Below, piece after piece: positions 1-7,404 of a stretch of 64,000 bases of DNA; position 1 is the first letter of the stretch, and the number at the start of each line of letters is the position of its first letter. The stretch lies in NCBI RefSeq assembly GCF_001425235.1, contig NZ_LMEA01000009.1, positions 1 through 64,000 on the forward strand. The letters run 5' to 3'. The translations under genes and the position numbers were made by a program. The notes below the pieces were generated by a model. The model was not told the DNA's origin. It worked only from the letters and a program-made list of their open reading frames with translations, and made no database searches. The stretch is from Devosia sp. Root413D1 (GTDB lineage: Bacteria > Pseudomonadota > Alphaproteobacteria > Rhizobiales > Devosiaceae).

Positions 1-105
1 CCGGTACCACCGTACCAGCCGAGACAACCGATCCAGCGGACCATCACCCGAACCGGCAAGAACTGCATCGGCAAAACCCAACTGCCCTGTCCGCTTGATC
101 GCCAT
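1..105 (-). CDS. IS5-family-like transposase, N-terminal 35 residues only
   Basis: Reading leftward from an ATG at 105 gives 35 codons without a stop up to the window edge. The peptide starts MAIKRTGQLGFADAVLAG and continues with LDRLSRLVRWYR. In IS5-group transposases a short basic start followed by an L-(D/E)-R-(L/I)-x-x-L-(V/I)-x-W segment is usual, and that is the basis of the call. The DDE catalytic residues would lie outside the window. It is too short to exclude another family, and it is not known whether the gene is intact. Confidence 0.5.
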   Translation of the reverse strand, partial: MAIKRTGQLGFADAVLAGSGDGPLDRLSRLVRWYR

Positions 106-165
106 CGGTCATCAACTCCGCTCTCCATAGTCACGGAATCACACCTGCAGAATTATGCAACAGGC
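1..165 (-). mobile_element. Partial insertion sequence, IS5-superfamily-like, cut by the window edge
   Basis: The minus strand from 105 to 1 is open and reads like the N-terminus of an IS5-type transposase. Upstream of its start lies a noncoding stretch ending in TTATGCAACAGG (153-164), which resembles the terminal inverted repeat region of such elements. The rest of the element is outside the window, so neither the opposite end nor the target duplication can be seen. The outer boundary near 165 is an estimate. Confidence 0.5.
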
Positions 166-342
166 CCCAAGGGGGCGAGGGGACGCGAAACCACCCGCAG
201 TGCCAAGTTGCGGGCCATCTACAAACACCCCCCACATCGTTCAAACTCGATTCAACCCCGACTGAACCGGGCAAGCCCCAGGCAAGCTGTGGGCGCGCAG
301 GCTCACCGCGATGCCCGCCCGCGGGCTTCGGGAGGCGTGATC
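166..342. other. Intergenic stretch between the IS end and a small membrane protein gene
   Basis: No convincing gene or RNA is seen. An open frame extends upstream of 343, but the strong Shine-Dalgarno at 331-335 favours the internal ATG, so this stretch is treated as leader or promoter DNA. Confidence 0.4.
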
Positions 343-525
343 ATGTTCAGCTGGCTGTCGCAGGGTTCGGCGTCCATCGTCGCCTCGCTGCTTTTCATCG
401 TCGTCGTGTTCCTCATCGCCCGGGTGGCGCGGCTCAGCCAGCCGCGCGCTTTGGCGTTAGCTCTGGCGCCGCCCCTTGCGATCGTGGCCGCCCTGCAATA
501 TGCCTTCGCCAGCGGCCTGATCTGA
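343..525 (+). CDS. Small hypothetical membrane protein (60 aa)
   Basis: I do not recognise the family. The ATG at 343 is chosen because GGAGG lies at 331-335, at good spacing. The 60-residue product has a hydrophobic helix at about residues 12-27 (run LLFIVVVFLIA), a short basic loop with two arginines, and a second hydrophobic stretch at about 36-58 containing APPLAIVAA. This suggests a two-helix inner-membrane protein. Its neighbours are the IS end and the peroxiredoxin, neither of which suggests a function. An in-frame extension to 208 exists but is rich in Arg, Pro and His and lacks a ribosome site. Confidence 0.6.
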   Translation: MFSWLSQGSASIVASLLFIVVVFLIARVARLSQPRALALALAPPLAIVAALQYAFASGLI

Positions 526-834
526 CCCGTCCCGATCTCGTAGCGCGCTGCCGAAACCGACCTAGCACGCTGATTTTGCTGCTGACCGCGCCCCCGGGGG
601 AAGCGGTTGTTGCCGCTTGACGGCAAAACACAAAAAGATTTCAAGCGGCGCAGTCGCAATCGACTGGCCCGCGTTCGATAGTGGCGCGCGCTAGAGCGAG
701 ATCAGGAAAAGTTGTGAGACTTTTCCGGTTCGATCTCGCGACAAAACAAGGACGTGGAGCTGGAGGGCGATCGAACGATCGCAATCCTGCTCCAGTGCCA
801 GGCATGGCATACGACCCGCATCAAGGAGTTCATC
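526..834. other. Intergenic region before the peroxiredoxin gene
   Basis: This 309-bp gap holds a palindromic intergenic repeat (691-749) and the ribosome site AAGGAG at 823-828. The open frames crossing it on both strands are out of step with the repeat and have no start signals. No RNA gene or clear promoter hexamers are seen. Confidence 0.5.
691..749. repeat. Palindromic intergenic repeat, family A, copy 1
   Basis: The element begins CTAGAGCGAGATCAGGAAAAG and ends CGATCTCGCGACAAAACAA, with an internal GGAAAAGT...ACTTTTCC inverted repeat. Its reverse complement recurs at 42693-42750 with small changes. Elements of this form, beginning TCTAGAGCG and carrying an AGGAAAAGT arm, are widespread between genes in Rhizobiales. 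It lies about 85 bp before the peroxiredoxin start and may sit inside its 5' leader. Confidence 0.7.
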
Positions 835-1470
835 ATGGCAATTCTCATCGGCGATACCGCCCCCGATTTCGAGGCGGAGACCACCGAAGGTCGCATCCGC
901 TTCCACGATTACATCGACGGCAGCTGGGCCGTGCTGTTCTCGCACCCCAAGAATTTCACCCCGGTCTGCACCACCGAGCTCGGCTACACTGCCAAGCTGA
1001 AGCCCGAGTTCGACAAGCGCGGCGTCAAGGTGCTGGGCCTGTCGGTCGATAAGCTCGAGAACCATGCCGGCTGGGCTGCCGATATCGCCGAGACGCAGGG
1101 CGCCACGCTCAACTTCCCGCTGATCTCCGACGTCGATCGCGAGATCGCCACCAAGTTCGATATGATCCACCCCAACGCCAATGACAGCCTCACAGTGCGT
1201 TCGCTGTTCGTCATCGGGCCGGACAAGAAGGTGAAGCTCAAGATCGAGTATCCGGCCTCGACCGGCCGCAACTTCGACGAGATCATCCGCGTCATCGACA
1301 GCCTGCAGCTCACCGCCAAGCACCAGGTGGCGACGCCGGTGAACTGGAAATCGGGCGAAGACGTCATCATCGTCCCCGCCGTCTCCGACGAAGCGGCGCG
1401 TGAGAAGTACCCGGAAGGCTGGAAGACGCTGAAGCCCTACCTCCGCATCGTGCCGCAGCCGCGCGCCTGA
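835..1470 (+). CDS. 1-Cys peroxiredoxin (Prx6 family)
   Basis: This 211-aa protein is a thiol peroxidase of the Prx6 group, expected to reduce hydrogen peroxide and organic hydroperoxides in the cytoplasm. The catalytic motif FTPVCTTE is at residues 41-48 with peroxidatic Cys45, and His37 precedes it. There is no second conserved cysteine, consistent with a 1-Cys enzyme. The C-terminal extension beyond residue 160, with EDVIIVPAVSDEAA and a terminal KPYLRIVPQP, is typical of Prx6. The ATG at 835 is chosen for the AAGGAG at 823-828, and the 27-codon upstream extension looks noncoding. A factor-independent terminator follows, so it appears monocistronic. Confidence 0.93.
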   Translation: MAILIGDTAPDFEAETTEGRIRFHDYIDGSWAVLFSHPKNFTPVCTTELGYTAKLKPEFDKRGVKVLGLSVDKLENHAGWAADIAETQGATLNFPLISDVDREIATKFDMIHPNANDSLTVRSLFVIGPDKKVKLKIEYPASTGRNFDEIIRVIDSLQLTAKHQVATPVNWKSGEDVIIVPAVSDEAAREKYPEGWKTLKPYLRIVPQPRA

Positions 1471-1489
1471 TCAGGGTCAGAGATGTTGA

Positions 1490-1517
1490 ACGGGCGGTCC
1501 ACGAGGGCCGCCCGTTT
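1490..1517 (+). terminator. Rho-independent terminator after the peroxiredoxin gene
   Basis: The arms ACGGGCGGTCC and GGGCCGCCCGT form an 11-bp stem with one wobble pair and a 4-nt loop. They are followed by TTTTGTTT, 20 bp after the stop codon. Confidence 0.8.
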
Positions 1518-1535
1518 TGTTTCAGTATTGCCATG

Positions 1536-1616
1536 GAGTCCCCCGAAAGCGGGACCTCCGTTTGCGATCGTGCGGCAGGCACAAAAACAGAGGTTCCCGC
1601 TTTCGCGGGAATGACT
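1536..1616. repeat. Palindromic intergenic repeat, family B (AAGCGGGAACCTC type)
   Basis: The two arms, GAGTCCCCCGAAAGCGGGACC and the near-complement ending CGCTTTCGCGGGAATGACTC, flank a short spacer. The outer part of each arm carries the CCTCCGTTT / AACAGAGG segment. Related copies are at 1977-2044, 10266-10350, 10433-10457, 12181-12260, 36560-36640 and 54784-54863. Transcripts would form a long hairpin. Confidence 0.8.
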
Positions 1617-1635
1617 CCGCGGTAGCCGTTAGGGC

Positions 1636-1935
1636 ATGAGCACGAGCGGGCGGTTCTTCGTCTACATCCTCGCCAGTCGGAAGTACGGCACGCTATACAC
1701 CGGCGTAACCGGCGACCTTCCAGTGCGCATCTATATCCACCGCGAGGATCTGATCCCGGGCTTCTCATCCCGCTACCACGTGCACAAGCTGGTGTACTTC
1801 GAACAGCACGACGACCCTTACAACGCCATCACCCGGGAAAAACAGATCAAGAAGTGGCGGTGGGTCTGGAAGATCGAACTGATCGAAAAGGACAATCCCC
1901 ACTGGGACGACCTGTACGATGGGTTGTTCGGATAG
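1636..1935 (+). CDS. Single-domain GIY-YIG protein (YhbQ/UPF0213-like)
   Basis: This 99-aa protein is almost entirely a GIY-YIG domain. It has the first strand FFVYILAS (7-14), the second motif GTLYTGVT (18-25), the catalytic-type Arg31 with His35, and the distal Glu68 in REKQIKKWRR-like sequence (67-75). The family is related to nucleases that cleave DNA with a single catalytic Arg/Glu pair, and the solo domain proteins are thought to act in DNA processing. No partner gene is adjacent. The gene is flanked by two family-B repeats and converges on 2092-2358. The start at 1636 has only a weak AGGG upstream. Confidence 0.85.
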   Translation: MSTSGRFFVYILASRKYGTLYTGVTGDLPVRIYIHREDLIPGFSSRYHVHKLVYFEQHDDPYNAITREKQIKKWRWVWKIELIEKDNPHWDDLYDGLFG

Positions 1936-1976
1936 CTGTTGCTTCGCTCAGCCCTGATGGCACCCCACCCACCGGG

Positions 1977-2044
1977 TCATTCCCGCGAAAGCGGGAACCT
2001 CCGTTTGCGAAGCTCGCGGCGCCCCCAGCCTCTGCCGGGGTGAC
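1977..2044. repeat. Palindromic repeat, family B, degenerate copy at a convergent junction
   Basis: The left arm GTCATTCCCGCGAAAGCGG is a good family-B match. The right arm has drifted to GCCCCCAGCCTCTGCCGGGG, so the long stem is broken, although the inner CCCGCGAAAGCGGG still forms a hairpin. It lies between the GIY-YIG gene and the convergent membrane protein gene. Confidence 0.7.
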
Positions 2045-2091
2045 ATCGTGGGTGAGGGGAGACCCAGGAAAGCCCTCACTGAGAACCGGCC

Positions 2092-2358
2092 TCAGGCGTT
2101 GCCGCGCAGCGCCCGGTTGATGGCGCCCAGCAGCATGACGATACGCCCCAGCCCCATCAGCGCCAGCCCGCCGACGAACGGCAGCACGGCCCATTGCAGC
2201 AGCCGCGCCACGTCGATGAGCGTGGCAACGAGGTCCGAGCCGGGCGTATCGAGCGCCGTGTTGACCATCTGGATCAGGCCGGGCGCCCCGTACCCGGCAA
2301 CGACGAGCGTCGCCAGCACCGCAATCAGCCCAATAACATAAAGCAATCCCGCAACCAT
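2092..2358 (-). CDS. Small hypothetical membrane protein (88 aa)
   Basis: I do not recognise the family. The product has a strongly hydrophobic N-terminal segment (about residues 2-30, including YVIGLIAVLATLVVAGYG), an amphipathic middle and a second hydrophobic segment at about 55-80 ending in the basic RALRGNA. This suggests two transmembrane helices. The start at 2358 has a purine-rich GGGGGCGAAG just upstream on the coding strand. It stands alone, about 65 bp downstream of the end of the YjbR-like gene on the same strand, and could be read from the same transcript. Confidence 0.65.
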   Translation of the reverse strand: MVAGLLYVIGLIAVLATLVVAGYGAPGLIQMVNTALDTPGSDLVATLIDVARLLQWAVLPFVGGLALMGLGRIVMLLGAINRALRGNA

Positions 2359-2423
2359 CTTCGCCCCCTCATGGCTTATGCGGGGTAGTTAAGAAGGCCT
2401 GAACGACTTCGTCAACGTGCTGC

Positions 2424-2768
2424 TCAGATTCCCAGCTCGGCCTTGAGCTTGCGCGTCAGCTTGTCGGCGATCAGCCGATGCGATTGGCGGACATAGCCCT
2501 GAGCGAGCTCATTCTCGAGCGCGCCCGGCGAAACCCGCACCCACTGGCGCTTGGCGAAGTAAGCCGCCTGCGCAATCCCCTCGAGCTCGGTCAGCCCATC
2601 GAAGGCGATCTCGCCGACCTTGAAGACGATATCGCCCGAGGCGTCCCCGAGCAGGCAAAACACCTTGCCGCCGACCTTGGCGACCAGCGCTTCCCATTGC
2701 TCGTGCAGCGTCACCCCGGGGAGCGTGGTGACAAACGCGGTGAAGCCGTCGCGATCATGGAGGGTCAA
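2424..2768 (-). CDS. MmcQ/YjbR-family protein
   Basis: This 114-aa protein matches the length and pattern of the MmcQ/YjbR (CyaY-like fold) family. It has an N-terminal helix, the GGKVFCLLG strand at about 33-41, the FKVGEIAFDGL segment and a YFAKRQWVRV segment near residues 70-79. The C-terminal part is basic and helical. Family members are small cytoplasmic proteins, some proposed to bind DNA, with no settled biochemical role. It starts 12 bp after the stop of the membrane protein gene at 2781-3104, so the two are probably cotranscribed. Confidence 0.75.
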   Translation of the reverse strand: MTLHDRDGFTAFVTTLPGVTLHEQWEALVAKVGGKVFCLLGDASGDIVFKVGEIAFDGLTELEGIAQAAYFAKRQWVRVSPGALENELAQGYVRQSHRLIADKLTRKLKAELGI

Positions 2769-2780
2769 GGGCCGTTCCTG

Positions 2781-3104
2781 TCAGATCTGGTCGTGCCGGA
2801 CGAACAGCCGGGTCTTGCGCGAGCGCCCGGCCCAGGCCAGCAGGGCGCCGGGCACCGCCAGCACCGCCCAGCCCGGCATGGCGAAGATCGCCTCCGAGAC
2901 CGGCTCGAGCACCATGCCGAAGAACCGGCCGGCGAGGAACTCGCGCACCGTGGCGAGGCTCTCGGCATTGAGCCAGGTCCAGTTCTCGGCAAGCGAGGTG
3001 AAGATCAGCTGGTTGGCGCCGAGCGAGCGCGTCCCGTCGATGATCAACAGGATCAGCGCCACACCAAGGAGCCAGGTGCCCAAAAGCCTGATAAAAAGCC
3101 GCAT
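2781..3104 (-). CDS. Hypothetical membrane protein (107 aa)
   Basis: The ATG at 3104 is chosen because the protein then begins MRLFIRLLGTWLLGVALIL, a clean N-terminal transmembrane helix. A longer frame to 3203 exists but is Arg/Pro-rich. A second hydrophobic segment is at about residues 76-93 (MPGWAVLAVPGALLAWAG), and the tail is basic (GRSRKTRLF). Similar small membrane proteins are common and unnamed in Rhizobiales, and I can assign no function. It is the first gene of a likely pair with the YjbR-like gene. Confidence 0.65.
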   Translation of the reverse strand: MRLFIRLLGTWLLGVALILLIIDGTRSLGANQLIFTSLAENWTWLNAESLATVREFLAGRFFGMVLEPVSEAIFAMPGWAVLAVPGALLAWAGRSRKTRLFVRHDQI

Positions 3105-3344
3105 CGAGGTCCGTCGCGTCCGGGATGCGCCGTGCGGGGTCCCAATGCTCCACCGGCTGCTGGCAACCCTTTTGCCACGCGGTCCGCGCGCGGGACAAGA
3201 CAACTTTGCCGAGCCTTGACCGCAATCCCCGTCATCGGCGCGTTATGTGCCTTGCGGTCACGACGTCGATGAGTATATTGCGCCCGCTCCGGCAGGCTCA
3301 GCCCCCGGACACGCAGACCCGGGCCCGCCCGGCCCGCTGCATGC

Positions 3345-3434
3345 GGAGAGATGGCCGAGTGGTCGAAGGCGCACGCCTGGAAAGTGTGTAGGCGGGGAAC
3401 CGTCTCAAGGGTTCGAATCCCTTTCTCTCCGCCA
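3345..3434 (+). tRNA. tRNA-Ser (anticodon GGA)
   Basis: The acceptor arms GGAGAGA (3345-3351) and TCTCTCC (3424-3430) pair fully, followed by discriminator G and an encoded CCA. The anticodon stem CACGC/GTGTG encloses the loop CTGGAAA, giving anticodon GGA. A long variable arm (AGGCGGGGAACCGTCT region) and the T-arm GGGTTCGAATCCC are present, as expected for a class II serine tRNA. It reads UCC and UCU codons. A likely accessory block begins directly downstream. Confidence 0.97.
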
Positions 3435-3775
3435 TTGCGGCAATCGTGCCTCAACTATATGATTTCATTTAGCTCTTAATGGATCGATGTTGTTGATGGT
3501 GCCCCACGATGGTACCCTAAAATGCCTTTTGATATGGCTATCGCCGGATAGCTACCCTGAGCGGAGCTACCGGCTGGGCATGACGTAAGATTGCGTTGAT
3601 AGGTGAGCGGTATAGTGCCACAAGCGTGGTGTTGTACTTTTGCGCCTACGTCGCGGGTGACTGGAACGGCCAATAGATGTGCTGTTCATATCTATGGTCG
3701 CGGGGTGCATACGGGCGTCGTGGCGTGCTTCTGTAGTGCACATGCGTTTTGGCGCATCAAGCGGCGGATTTTGAA
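3435..3775. other. Gap between tRNA-Ser and the accessory genes
   Basis: This 341-bp stretch is visibly richer in A and T than its left flank. It has no plausible gene on either strand and no recognisable integrase remnant. I looked for a second copy of the tRNA 3' end between here and 8400 and found none. It probably carries the promoter of the ATPase/protease pair. Confidence 0.4.
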
Positions 3776-4849
3776 ATGGCACGCAGTGACCTTCTCCTAT
3801 CGATAGTCCGGGCCGGAGCGGAAGGCGATCATTCCACCCTTCGTGCTTCAGTCGAGGCTTTGGTCGCGGACGAGCGTGCGAAGAACCACAATGCTCTCGC
3901 GGATCGCCTAGCGCGGCTCCTGAACTCGGTGTCGGTTTCCAGCGAGATGACGCAAAGGCGCCAGCCGGCGCCGGGTCGCGATATCGTACTCGAGTCCGAG
4001 CCACAAACGCGTTTGGACGATCTGATCTTGCCGCTGCCGGTTATGCATCAGGTGCGAAACCTCATCGAGGAACAGCACCGGTCTGACGTGCTGCGGGCGC
4101 ATGGTTTGCAGCCTCGCCATCGGTTGCTGCTTTCGGGCCCGCCAGGTAACGGCAAAACCTCTGTTGCCGAGGCTGTTGCTGAAGCACTGGCTCTGCCGCT
4201 CTTTACAGTTCGCTATGACGCCCTCGTTGGCTCCTACCTAGGTGAGACGAACACTAGACTGCGGAAACTATTCGACTACGTAAGGACCACTCCCTGCGTC
4301 CTCTTTTTCGACGAGTTTGACGCGGTGGGCAAAGAGCGCGGTGATACTCACGAGACAGGCGAAATCAAGCGAGTTGTTTCGTTTCTCCTGATGCAGATAG
4401 ACCAGCTGCCGAGCTACGTGGTCACTGTTGCCGCCACAAACCATCACGAGCTTTTGGATCGGGCGGTGTGGCGTCGCTTTCAATTGCGGTTGTCTCTTCC
4501 CGCACCTGACTGGAGGCAACTAGCTGTGCTCATCGAGCGTCAGTTTGCCAACTGGGATCAGTCTCCCGGTATTTCTTCCGACAAACTTGCGAAGGCACTT
4601 GCACCAAGTAGTTTTGCGGAAGTAATTGAGTTCTGTCAGACCGTTCGTCGCCGCCACATCCTGTCCCTAGGCCAACGGTCACTGAAGGCTATTCTTTCAG
4701 AGGAAGTAGAGCTTTGGTCAAGCCGGGTCGAACAGCCGTCAAGTGAAAGCGGACCCATCGAAGCCCCTCCTCAAGCTCGACTTGCCCGAGCAAAGCGTTC
4801 GCCAGCCGGGTCACGGCGGGGCGACGCCGTCGAGGACGATCATCCGTGA
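3776..4849 (+). CDS. ietA: AAA+ ATPase, IetA-like
   Basis: This 357-aa protein has an N-terminal helical region (about 1-80) and one AAA+ module. Walker A is GPPGNGKT (121-128), Walker B is CVLFFDEFD (174-182), sensor-1 Asn is in AATNHHE (219-225), and the arginine-finger region is WRRF (232-235). The fold resembles FtsH/proteasome-type AAA ATPases. A stand-alone AAA ATPase overlapping a subtilisin-like protease is the arrangement of IetA/IetS, described on plasmid pTiC58 as a toxin-antitoxin and incompatibility locus and listed among antiphage systems; IetA is the antitoxin-like partner. The ATG at 3776 is preferred over an upstream TTG at 3749. Its end overlaps ietS by 107 bp. Confidence 0.8.
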   Translation: MARSDLLLSIVRAGAEGDHSTLRASVEALVADERAKNHNALADRLARLLNSVSVSSEMTQRRQPAPGRDIVLESEPQTRLDDLILPLPVMHQVRNLIEEQHRSDVLRAHGLQPRHRLLLSGPPGNGKTSVAEAVAEALALPLFTVRYDALVGSYLGETNTRLRKLFDYVRTTPCVLFFDEFDAVGKERGDTHETGEIKRVVSFLLMQIDQLPSYVVTVAATNHHELLDRAVWRRFQLRLSLPAPDWRQLAVLIERQFANWDQSPGISSDKLAKALAPSSFAEVIEFCQTVRRRHILSLGQRSLKAILSEEVELWSSRVEQPSSESGPIEAPPQARLARAKRSPAGSRRGDAVEDDHP

Positions 4850-7289
4850 TGAGCAAGGCAGGCGCTTAGGCCCGGTCTTCGACCGGCTGCAGCGGGTACT
4901 GGCCCAGAATAATCCTGAACTTGCCCTACGACGCGACCCTGCGGGCCTCGCTCCAGAACGGCTGCTGGTGTTTGAGGTGACCGGGTCGGTTACGGACTTT
5001 GCGAAGGCGGCTGCCAACATTCCGGGTCTATCCTTTGCGGGTGAGGACACGCTCGATGAGGATGAGGAAGACGAAGAGCCGACCGTCTACCTACTAGTCC
5101 CGGACTTGCTGGCTCTCAGGCAAATTCTCGGTCTTTGGCAGCGGTGGCAGCGCGGGGATAAAGCACAGCGCGGCTTTGCTCCTTGGGGTCACCTGTTTTC
5201 TAAGCTTCGCGATGTCCGCCCTTGGGGGCCAAGTGATCGCGTTCAGCCTGCAGATAGGTCTCAGTTAGCCGCCGCATATGAGGGAGTTCCGGACAGGGAT
5301 TTGGTCCGGCTCGAGTGCGAGATGGTCTTTAGGCCGAATGCGGAAAGTGCCGCGCTGGCTGAGCTAGCGGTTCGCAATTCTATCGCCGCAGGAGGTGGAC
5401 GTGTGGTCCATTCCGCTCGCCATCCCGAGTTCTCCTATCACGCGGTACTTCTTGATTTGCCCGCTAGTGGCGTCAGGCGGATCGTGGAACTCGATAGGAA
5501 TAGCCTCGCGGGACTAGAGCCTGTCCTTTCCATCTATCCCCAAAGTTTGGGCTCTACTCTCGAAGTAGAGGATGCGGCCGAAGCGGCAGCCCCAGAGCAA
5601 GCCGAGATTGCTGAGGAGCCCGTGGTTGCCGTGTTCGATGCGGTGCCTTTGCAAGCTCACCCATGGCTAGCGCCATGGCTGAATGTCGTGGACCCATATG
5701 GCTTGGATCAAATCTCCGTTGGTAGGCGTGTTCATGGCACCGCCATGGCCTCCATCGTCATTCACGGCGACAGAAGCGTCCCGCGCCCGCCCATAGGTCG
5801 CAGGCTTTATTTCCGCAGCGTGATGTTTGCCCCGGCTGCCGGTCCGTTTGGCCCACCGGCGGAGCGATTTGTTGACGATCGGCTGATTGTCGATGTGATG
5901 GTGGAGGCGGTCCGCACCATGAGAGGCGAGGGCGGCCAACGCGTTGTGGTTGTCAATTTGTCCCTCGGAGACACAAACAAGCGATTTGCGGATCGGCTGT
6001 CTCCATGGGCTCGTGCGCTCGACTATCTGTCGGTGGAGTACGGCCTTCTTTTTGTCGTGTCCTCTGGGAATGTCCCAGGTGATGTCGACGTCCCAGACTT
6101 TCCTGGCACCATCGAATTTGAGAGCGCCCCGGTCGAAGATCGCGCAGCCGGTGTGTTCAAGGCCCTAGATGCGGTGAAGGCGGACCGACGCATACTTTCT
6201 CCCTCGGAGAGCATCAACGCGTTGACCATCGGCGCGTGGCACAACGACCCAATGGCACCGGTCGCGTTGCCAAACATGAAGTTCTTCCCATACCCCGACA
6301 TGCGCATGCCCAATGTGTCGTCCGCGCTCGGCTTGGGACATCGGCGCTCAATCAAACCAGAGGCCCTCTATCCGGGAGGGCGAGAGCATCTGAATCTCCG
6401 GCCAGGGAGTGCCCCGGCAACGGTTAGGCCACACGCACATGGCAACGCTCTAGGCGGAATGAAGGTAGCGGCTCCTCCGGGGCCGGGGCAGGCCCTCGGT
6501 GCGAGCGCCTGGACTATCGGATCCAGTGGCGCTGCAGCATATGCAACGCACGCGGCTCATAAGCTTCACGATAGCCTTGAGGCCGAGTACGGCGAGGCCT
6601 TCGCCGAGCTTCCTAATATTCAGAGGGCTGCGATACTAAAGGCGCTTTTGATCCATCCCGCCTCGTGGGGCGACACACATGACTTCATCATCCGCACGAA
6701 ATTCCCAGTGCCCCAGAATTGGGAGACCATGCGGCGAGAAGTAAGCAGGCACCTGGGTTACGGGTTTGTGGAGCCGGATGACTGCCAAAGCTGTGCTGCC
6801 GACCGCGCTACCATGTGGGCGTCTTCGCGCCTTCTATCGGAGCAGGCGATAGAGTACTCGATCCCGTTGCCGGACGCCTTCAGCACAACGAACTCCTTGA
6901 GAGCGGTATATGCCACCTTGGCCTGGTTTTCGCCCGTTCGGCCGGGTCACCAGCTCTATCGGGCGGCCAAGCTCAAGGTGCTTCCCCTGGGAGATGATGC
7001 CAGGGCGGTTGCCGGTGTCGCTACTACCATCGAGCCTCCCTATCATCAGACGGAGGCGGGGACAGTCGTTCATCGTAGGTGGGCGGGCACGAGTTTCGGC
7101 CATGCCGGTGCGGGCGGTACGATCCGGTTGCAGGTGCAAAGGGAGAAGGATCAAGGGGGCCAGCTTGACGATGCAATTTCCTTCGGCTTGGCAGTGACCG
7201 TCTCGATGGATGGCAGGGACGGCATTTACGATGAGGTGCTGACCAGGGTCGCAGTCAAGCCACGTAGCAGGACCGTTGTCGCGATATGA
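4743..7289 (+). CDS. ietS: Subtilisin-like serine protease, IetS-like
   Basis: This 848-aa S8-family protease starts at a GTG inside the ATPase gene. The first 290 residues are a non-catalytic region typical of these proteins, with KPLL near the start, then GHGG and a VTGSVTDFAKAAANIPGL segment. The triad is Asp299 (VAVFDAVP), His331 (RVHGTAMAS) and Ser595 (IGSSGAAAYA), with oxyanion Asn443 (VVSSGN). There is no signal peptide, so it should act in the cytoplasm. In the IetAS system the protease is the toxic effector, restrained or controlled by the ATPase. The large overlap with ietA makes translational coupling likely. It is lower in G+C than the flanking core genes. Confidence 0.82.
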   Translation: MKADPSKPLLKLDLPEQSVRQPGHGGATPSRTIIRDEQGRRLGPVFDRLQRVLAQNNPELALRRDPAGLAPERLLVFEVTGSVTDFAKAAANIPGLSFAGEDTLDEDEEDEEPTVYLLVPDLLALRQILGLWQRWQRGDKAQRGFAPWGHLFSKLRDVRPWGPSDRVQPADRSQLAAAYEGVPDRDLVRLECEMVFRPNAESAALAELAVRNSIAAGGGRVVHSARHPEFSYHAVLLDLPASGVRRIVELDRNSLAGLEPVLSIYPQSLGSTLEVEDAAEAAAPEQAEIAEEPVVAVFDAVPLQAHPWLAPWLNVVDPYGLDQISVGRRVHGTAMASIVIHGDRSVPRPPIGRRLYFRSVMFAPAAGPFGPPAERFVDDRLIVDVMVEAVRTMRGEGGQRVVVVNLSLGDTNKRFADRLSPWARALDYLSVEYGLLFVVSSGNVPGDVDVPDFPGTIEFESAPVEDRAAGVFKALDAVKADRRILSPSESINALTIGAWHNDPMAPVALPNMKFFPYPDMRMPNVSSALGLGHRRSIKPEALYPGGREHLNLRPGSAPATVRPHAHGNALGGMKVAAPPGPGQALGASAWTIGSSGAAAYATHAAHKLHDSLEAEYGEAFAELPNIQRAAILKALLIHPASWGDTHDFIIRTKFPVPQNWETMRREVSRHLGYGFVEPDDCQSCAADRATMWASSRLLSEQAIEYSIPLPDAFSTTNSLRAVYATLAWFSPVRPGHQLYRAAKLKVLPLGDDARAVAGVATTIEPPYHQTEAGTVVHRRWAGTSFGHAGAGGTIRLQVQREKDQGGQLDDAISFGLAVTVSMDGRDGIYDEVLTRVAVKPRSRTVVAI

Positions 7290-7404
7290 CCGCGCCCTCA
7301 GCCCAGGATCCCATTGTCGGCAAGCGTGACCTCACGCGCCGATGACTGTTGGCTCGCGAGACACAAGAAACCGTCCGAAGGGGGCTCGACTACCGGAGGC
7401 AGCC

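Noticed and set aside
208-342. N-terminal extension of the 60-aa membrane protein to position 208
   Set aside because: The extension is Arg/Pro/His-rich, has no ribosome site, and a strong GGAGG precedes the ATG at 343.
1536-1616. Regularly recurring palindromes considered as a CRISPR array
   Set aside because: Copies are kilobases apart and not spaced by unique spacers, and no cas genes are present. They are dispersed intergenic repeats.
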